A stretch of DNA of 64,000 nucleotides from Nevskia sp. (lineage in GTDB: Bacteria > Pseudomonadota > Gammaproteobacteria > Nevskiales > Nevskiaceae), in the NCBI RefSeq assembly GCF_021732705.1, contig NZ_JAKFUM010000011.1, positions 248,001 through 312,000 on the forward strand, in the 5' to 3' direction. The notes under the pieces are model-generated. The model saw only the letters and a list, made by a program, of their open reading frames with translations. It searched no databases and was not told where the DNA came from. Every line of letters begins with the position of its first letter. Position 1 is the stretch's first letter. Below, piece by piece: positions 60,838-64,000 of the stretch. A program made the position numbers and the translations under genes.

Positions 60838-61293
60838 ATGCGCCGCCTTGCAACTCTGCTGCTGATCGTCGTTCTGGCCATGCTGGCCGGATGCGCCAGC
60901 GCGCCGAAGGATGATTTCGGCGCGCAGCGGCAGGCGATCATCGAGACCGCGCTCGGCCAGCTCGGCCGGCCGTATCGCTATGGTGGGCGCGATCCGTCCG
61001 GCTTCGATTGCAGCGGGCTGGTGCAGTTCTCGTATGCCGAGGCGGGTGTCATCGTGCCGCGCGACACGAAATCCCAGCGCGACTTCGGCAAGACCATCGA
61101 GCTCGATCAAGCCCGGCCCGGCGATCTGCTGTTCTATCGCTTCGAACGCGGCAATGGCCTGCATGTCGGCCTGTACATCGGCGACGGCCGCATGGTGCAC
61201 GCGCCGGCATCGGGCAAGCAGGTCAGTCTGGTGGCGGTCGAAGCGCCGGAGTGGAAGAAGCGCTACGTCGAAACGGTGCGGCTGCTGCGCTGA
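60838..61293 (+). CDS. NlpC/P60 family lipoprotein peptidase
   Basis: A 151-aa cell-wall hydrolase. Residues 1-18 form a lipoprotein signal (LATLLLIVVLAMLAGC) with lipobox LAG-Cys19. The NlpC/P60 catalytic triad is complete: Cys in FDCSGLVQ, His in GLHVGLYIGDG and a third His in RMVHAPAS. It should cut peptide stems of peptidoglycan from the inner face of the outer membrane. Close relatives include Spr/MepS and NlpC. I chose the ATG at 60838 because it starts the signal peptide. Confidence 0.9.
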   Translation: MRRLATLLLIVVLAMLAGCASAPKDDFGAQRQAIIETALGQLGRPYRYGGRDPSGFDCSGLVQFSYAEAGVIVPRDTKSQRDFGKTIELDQARPGDLLFYRFERGNGLHVGLYIGDGRMVHAPASGKQVSLVAVEAPEWKKRYVETVRLLR

Positions 61294-61326
61294 GCTGCGC
61301 GTTGGCAAGGCGCGCGAGGTCGGCGC

Positions 61327-61770
61327 TTACTTCGCCAGTTCCTGCAGGTTGACCGGATCGATGTACTTCTGCAGTCCCGACATTGCGGCGGTGACACCCG
61401 GGTTGCTGTAGAGCTCGGTGCCGGCCACCTGTCCCAGCGCCTGGAAGGCGGTCTGGAAGGTGTTCGGGCCTTCGAGCTGGATCGCCTTCTTCGCCTGCTC
61501 GCGGCAGGCTTCGGTGACCAGCTTCATCGTCAGTTCGCCTACTGCCTTGTTCGAAGCCTCGACCTGCTCGGCGGTGACCTTGACGATCGACGCGAGGTCC
61601 GGATGGGCCGCGCCGGCCGTGAACATCCAGCGCACCAGGGCGGCACGGTCGGCCGGCGTCGTCGCGGTGATCATGCATTTCGACAGATCGTCGGCGAACG
61701 GGCCGGCCCACGACGCGGTGCTGACGCTGGCCAGCAGCGCCGCGGCTGCCAGTGAAATCGAACGGGACAT
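61327..61770 (-). CDS. Periplasmic protein, unknown function
   Basis: A 147-aa protein with a clear signal peptide (SLAAAALLASVSTASWAG). The mature part is helical with two cysteines (LSKCMITATTPADRAALVRW; TEACREQAKKAIQ) that could form a disulfide. It looks like a conserved but uncharacterised secreted protein. It is convergent with the NlpC/P60 gene. No function can be given. Confidence 0.65.
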   Translation of the reverse strand: MSRSISLAAAALLASVSTASWAGPFADDLSKCMITATTPADRAALVRWMFTAGAAHPDLASIVKVTAEQVEASNKAVGELTMKLVTEACREQAKKAIQLEGPNTFQTAFQALGQVAGTELYSNPGVTAAMSGLQKYIDPVNLQELAK

Positions 61771-61886
61771 CCGTGTGCTCCGATGGTCGGGTCGCTGCCC
61801 TGCCGACCCGGATCGAGGATAGCCGAACCGGCCTTGCCCCGGCTGCCGCCCGTCACCTTTTCCGATGCAACAGCGCGCAGCGGGTC

Positions 61887-62294
61887 TCAGTGGCAGGGCT
61901 GCGCCGCGTTCAGATAGTCCCGCGAGACCTGCTGGCGGTTGTGCACGCCGTCCGTCAGCACGACGAACCGGCAAGCGCCCTGGGCGTCGCAGAGGTCGCC
62001 ACAGGCGCCGTAGGCCCGGTTGCCGCGGCTGCCGTCGAGCCGCGTGCCCGACAGGATGTTCTCGTTCAGCACATCGAACGCCTGCGCCATCGAGCGCGAC
62101 GAATCCAGCACGCCGTGACGCTTGGCCATGATGGCGAACAGGGCAACCATCACCAGCACGCTGAGCGCGACCAGCCCGCCTTCGGACCAGCGCCTGACCT
62201 GCGTCTGTCGTGCGCGGATCGCGCGAACCCGCTGACGTCCGGCTGGGCTGACGATCATCGTGAGCGCTTGTCGTGACCACGGCATCCGGAACAT
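61887..62294 (-). CDS. Single-pass membrane protein, unknown function
   Basis: A 135-aa protein. A basic N-terminus (residues 1-36) leads to one membrane helix at about residues 39-57 (GGLVALSVLVMVALFAIMAK). The remainder should lie in the periplasm and has four cysteines (YGACGDLCDAQGACRF; AAQPC), likely disulfide-bonded. An internal ATG three codons later is an alternative start. No family recognised. Confidence 0.6.
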   Translation of the reverse strand: MFRMPWSRQALTMIVSPAGRQRVRAIRARQTQVRRWSEGGLVALSVLVMVALFAIMAKRHGVLDSSRSMAQAFDVLNENILSGTRLDGSRGNRAYGACGDLCDAQGACRFVVLTDGVHNRQQVSRDYLNAAQPCH

Positions 62295-62531
62295 GGCCCA
62301 CCTCCTGTGTTGCTCCGGGGTGGCGCCTTACAAGTTCCGTTCCCGCGACGGCGGGGCCGGCAGCAGCGGTCTCGGGCGGCGCCTCCCATTCATCAAATCC
62401 CTGATGAATCAGCCGTTTTGCGCGATGCGTCAGCCGCGCCCGGCGTCCGTCGAGTCGCGGATCGTGATCGGATTCCGACGCCGCCGGGGCGCTGATGCCG
62501 GTCGATCCGGCACCGGCGCCGCGACATCGAC

Positions 62532-64000
62532 TCAGCTGACGATAATCCGACTCGCCTCGCCTGCCGGCTTGGCGCCGGACAGGATCAGCGCGTTCAGGCG
62601 GCGCACGAACGCCGCCGGGTCTTCCAGCTGCCCGCCTTCGGCCAGCACCGACTGGTCGTACAGGATCGCGGCCAGATCGCCGAACTCGGCGTCGTCGGTC
62701 GCGTTCTGCAGGCGCGTGACGAACGGATGGTCCGGGTTGATCTCGAGCACCGGCGGCAGCGCCGGCGCGGCCTGCCCGGCCTGCTTCAGGATCTTTTCGA
62801 GGCGGCGGCTCATGCCGTAGTCCGGCGCCACCAGACAGGCCGGCGATTCGACCAGCCGCGACGACACCTTCGCCGATTCGATCTTCGCACCGAGCGCGGT
62901 GCCGATCCGTGCCAGCAGCGGCGCGAATTCGGTCTCGATCTTTTCCTTCTCGGGTGTGGCGATCGCCGAATCCAGATCAGCCCCGCCGGTGGCGCAGGAT
63001 TCCAGCGCCTTGCCGTCGAACTCCGGCAGGTGCATGACCACCCATTCGTCGATCCGGTCGGTCAGCAGCAGCACTTCCCAGCCCTTCTTGCGGAAGCCTT
63101 CGACATGCGGCACGGCACGCGCCGCAGCCGGCGTGTCCGCGGTGACGTAGTAGATCTTGGACTGGCCTTCCGGCATCCGGGCAACATAATCGGTCAGCGA
63201 CACGCGGCTGCCATCGGTGCTGGCCGTCGATTCGAAGCGGCACAGCTTGGCGATGCGCTCGCGATTGACGGTGTCTTCGACCAGACCTTCCTTCAGCACC
63301 GCGCCGAACACGTCGTAGAACTTGCCGTAGTCCTCCGGCTTGTTCTTGGCCATGTCGTCGAGCAGGTCGAGCACGCGCTTGGTCAGCGCGGCCTTCAGCT
63401 TCTCGACATTGCGATTGCCCTGCAGCAGCTCGCGCGAGACGTTCAGCGGCAGGTCGTCGGAATCGACCAGGCCGCGCACGAAGCGCAGGTAGGCCGGCAG
63501 CAGTTCGGCGCCGTGGTCCATGATGAACACGCGCTTGACGTACAGCTGCAGGCCGCGCGACTTGTCGCGGTCCCACAGATCGAACGGCGCGACGCTCGGG
63601 ATGTACAGCAGCGAGATGTAGCTGAGGTTGCCTTCGACTCGCTGGTGGGCCCAGGTCAGCGGCTTGGCCGGGTCATGCGACAGGTGCGTGTAGAAGCCGG
63701 TGTAGTCGTCGTCGGTCAGCTCGGCCTTCGGGCGCGTCCACAGTGCGGCGGCCTTGTTCAGCGTTTCGCTGTCCTTGTCGCCGATCTTCAGCCGCACCGG
63801 CAGGCCGATGTGATCGGAATACTTCCGCACCAGATGGCGCAGGCGGTGCTCTTCAAGGAATTCCTTTTCGTCCTCGCGCAGGTGCAGCGTGACGTCGGTG
63901 CCGCGGCTGGCCTTGTCCGCCGGCTCCAGCGAGTAGCTGCCCTCGCCGGTCGATTCCCAGACGTGGGCCTCGGTCTCGCCGGCCTTGCGCGAGGTCACCG
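62532..64000 (-). CDS. htpG: Molecular chaperone HtpG (Hsp90), C-terminal part
   Basis: The 3' part of htpG; the gene continues beyond the right edge of the window. The visible 488 residues cover the end of the N domain (GTDVTLHLREDEKEFLEEHR) and the whole middle domain, including LYIPSVAPFDLWDRDKSRGL and the client/ATPase arginine region SRELLQGNRNVEKLKAALT. The C-terminal dimerisation domain ends in a family-like helix (FVRRLNALILSG). It is an ATP-dependent chaperone. The N-terminal nucleotide pocket is outside the window. Confidence 0.95.
   Translation of the reverse strand, partial: VTSRKAGETEAHVWESTGEGSYSLEPADKASRGTDVTLHLREDEKEFLEEHRLRHLVRKYSDHIGLPVRLKIGDKDSETLNKAAALWTRPKAELTDDDYTGFYTHLSHDPAKPLTWAHQRVEGNLSYISLLYIPSVAPFDLWDRDKSRGLQLYVKRVFIMDHGAELLPAYLRFVRGLVDSDDLPLNVSRELLQGNRNVEKLKAALTKRVLDLLDDMAKNKPEDYGKFYDVFGAVLKEGLVEDTVNRERIAKLCRFESTASTDGSRVSLTDYVARMPEGQSKIYYVTADTPAAARAVPHVEGFRKKGWEVLLLTDRIDEWVVMHLPEFDGKALESCATGGADLDSAIATPEKEKIETEFAPLLARIGTALGAKIESAKVSSRLVESPACLVAPDYGMSRRLEKILKQAGQAAPALPPVLEINPDHPFVTRLQNATDDAEFGDLAAILYDQSVLAEGGQLEDPAAFVRRLNALILSGAKPAGEASRIIVS

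Overview
The window is GC-rich DNA from a gammaproteobacterium. The gene set (sodB, argF, nadC, monothiol grxD, a 67K-type sppA, NADP isocitrate dehydrogenase, htpG) and their style suggest the Xanthomonadales/Nevskiales side of the class, but no 16S rRNA or other decisive marker is present, so the placement is tentative. The window has two parts: most of a tailed-phage prophage (1 to about 35,075) and host chromosome (about 35,076 to 64,000). The prophage ends inside a tRNA-Asn(GTT) gene at 35030-35105. Its far end lies outside the window.

Prophage late region, left to right: the end of a frameshifted capsid-like gene; a DUF5675 protein and an Rz-like spanin with a complete Rz1-like lipoprotein embedded in another frame; fibre-like structural proteins and a holin-like membrane protein; head-tail connector and tail-completion genes; tail tube; and a tail assembly chaperone with a textbook -1 frameshift site (GGGAAAC plus a stem). 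An accessory block (8806-12936) then interrupts the usual step from chaperone to tape measure. It holds a full-length tyrosine recombinase, a hicBA toxin-antitoxin pair, a reverse-strand lipoprotein with a small partner, an HTH-like protein behind a strongly folded leader, a BRO-N protein and a Rho-independent terminator. Tape measure, minor tail proteins, a fused NlpC/P60-tail-tip protein and a large fibre protein follow.

Prophage control and early region: a reverse-strand CI-like repressor faces a ribbon-helix-helix gene. The promoter between them carries a GTGAAAA-type operator that recurs upstream of hicBA and the CII-like gene. A run of tightly overlapping small genes leads to a 955-aa primase-helicase whose zinc ribbon has lost its cysteines. 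After a terminator come ten copies of a 14-bp motif in both orientations around an AT-rich tract, which I read as a candidate replication origin. Last is a large serine integrase whose 3' end runs into the tRNA gene.

Host region: reverse-strand metabolic genes (aminotransferase, sulfite-oxidase-fold periplasmic protein, malic enzyme, an FrhB/FdhB-like flavo-iron-sulfur protein, a CinA-like domain protein, and isocitrate dehydrogenase fused to two CBS domains); then DJ-1, grxD, sodB, argF, a six-copy heptanucleotide repeat, nadC and a 1297-aa soluble-adenylyl-cyclase-like protein. A three-gene reverse operon follows (ThDP enzyme, FAD amine oxidase, FabH-like protein lacking the usual catalytic Cys), which looks like a small specialised-metabolism pathway. 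Next are a cNMP-binding/DUF1003 membrane protein, sppA, trxB, an NlpC/P60 lipoprotein, two unknown envelope proteins and the 3' part of htpG.
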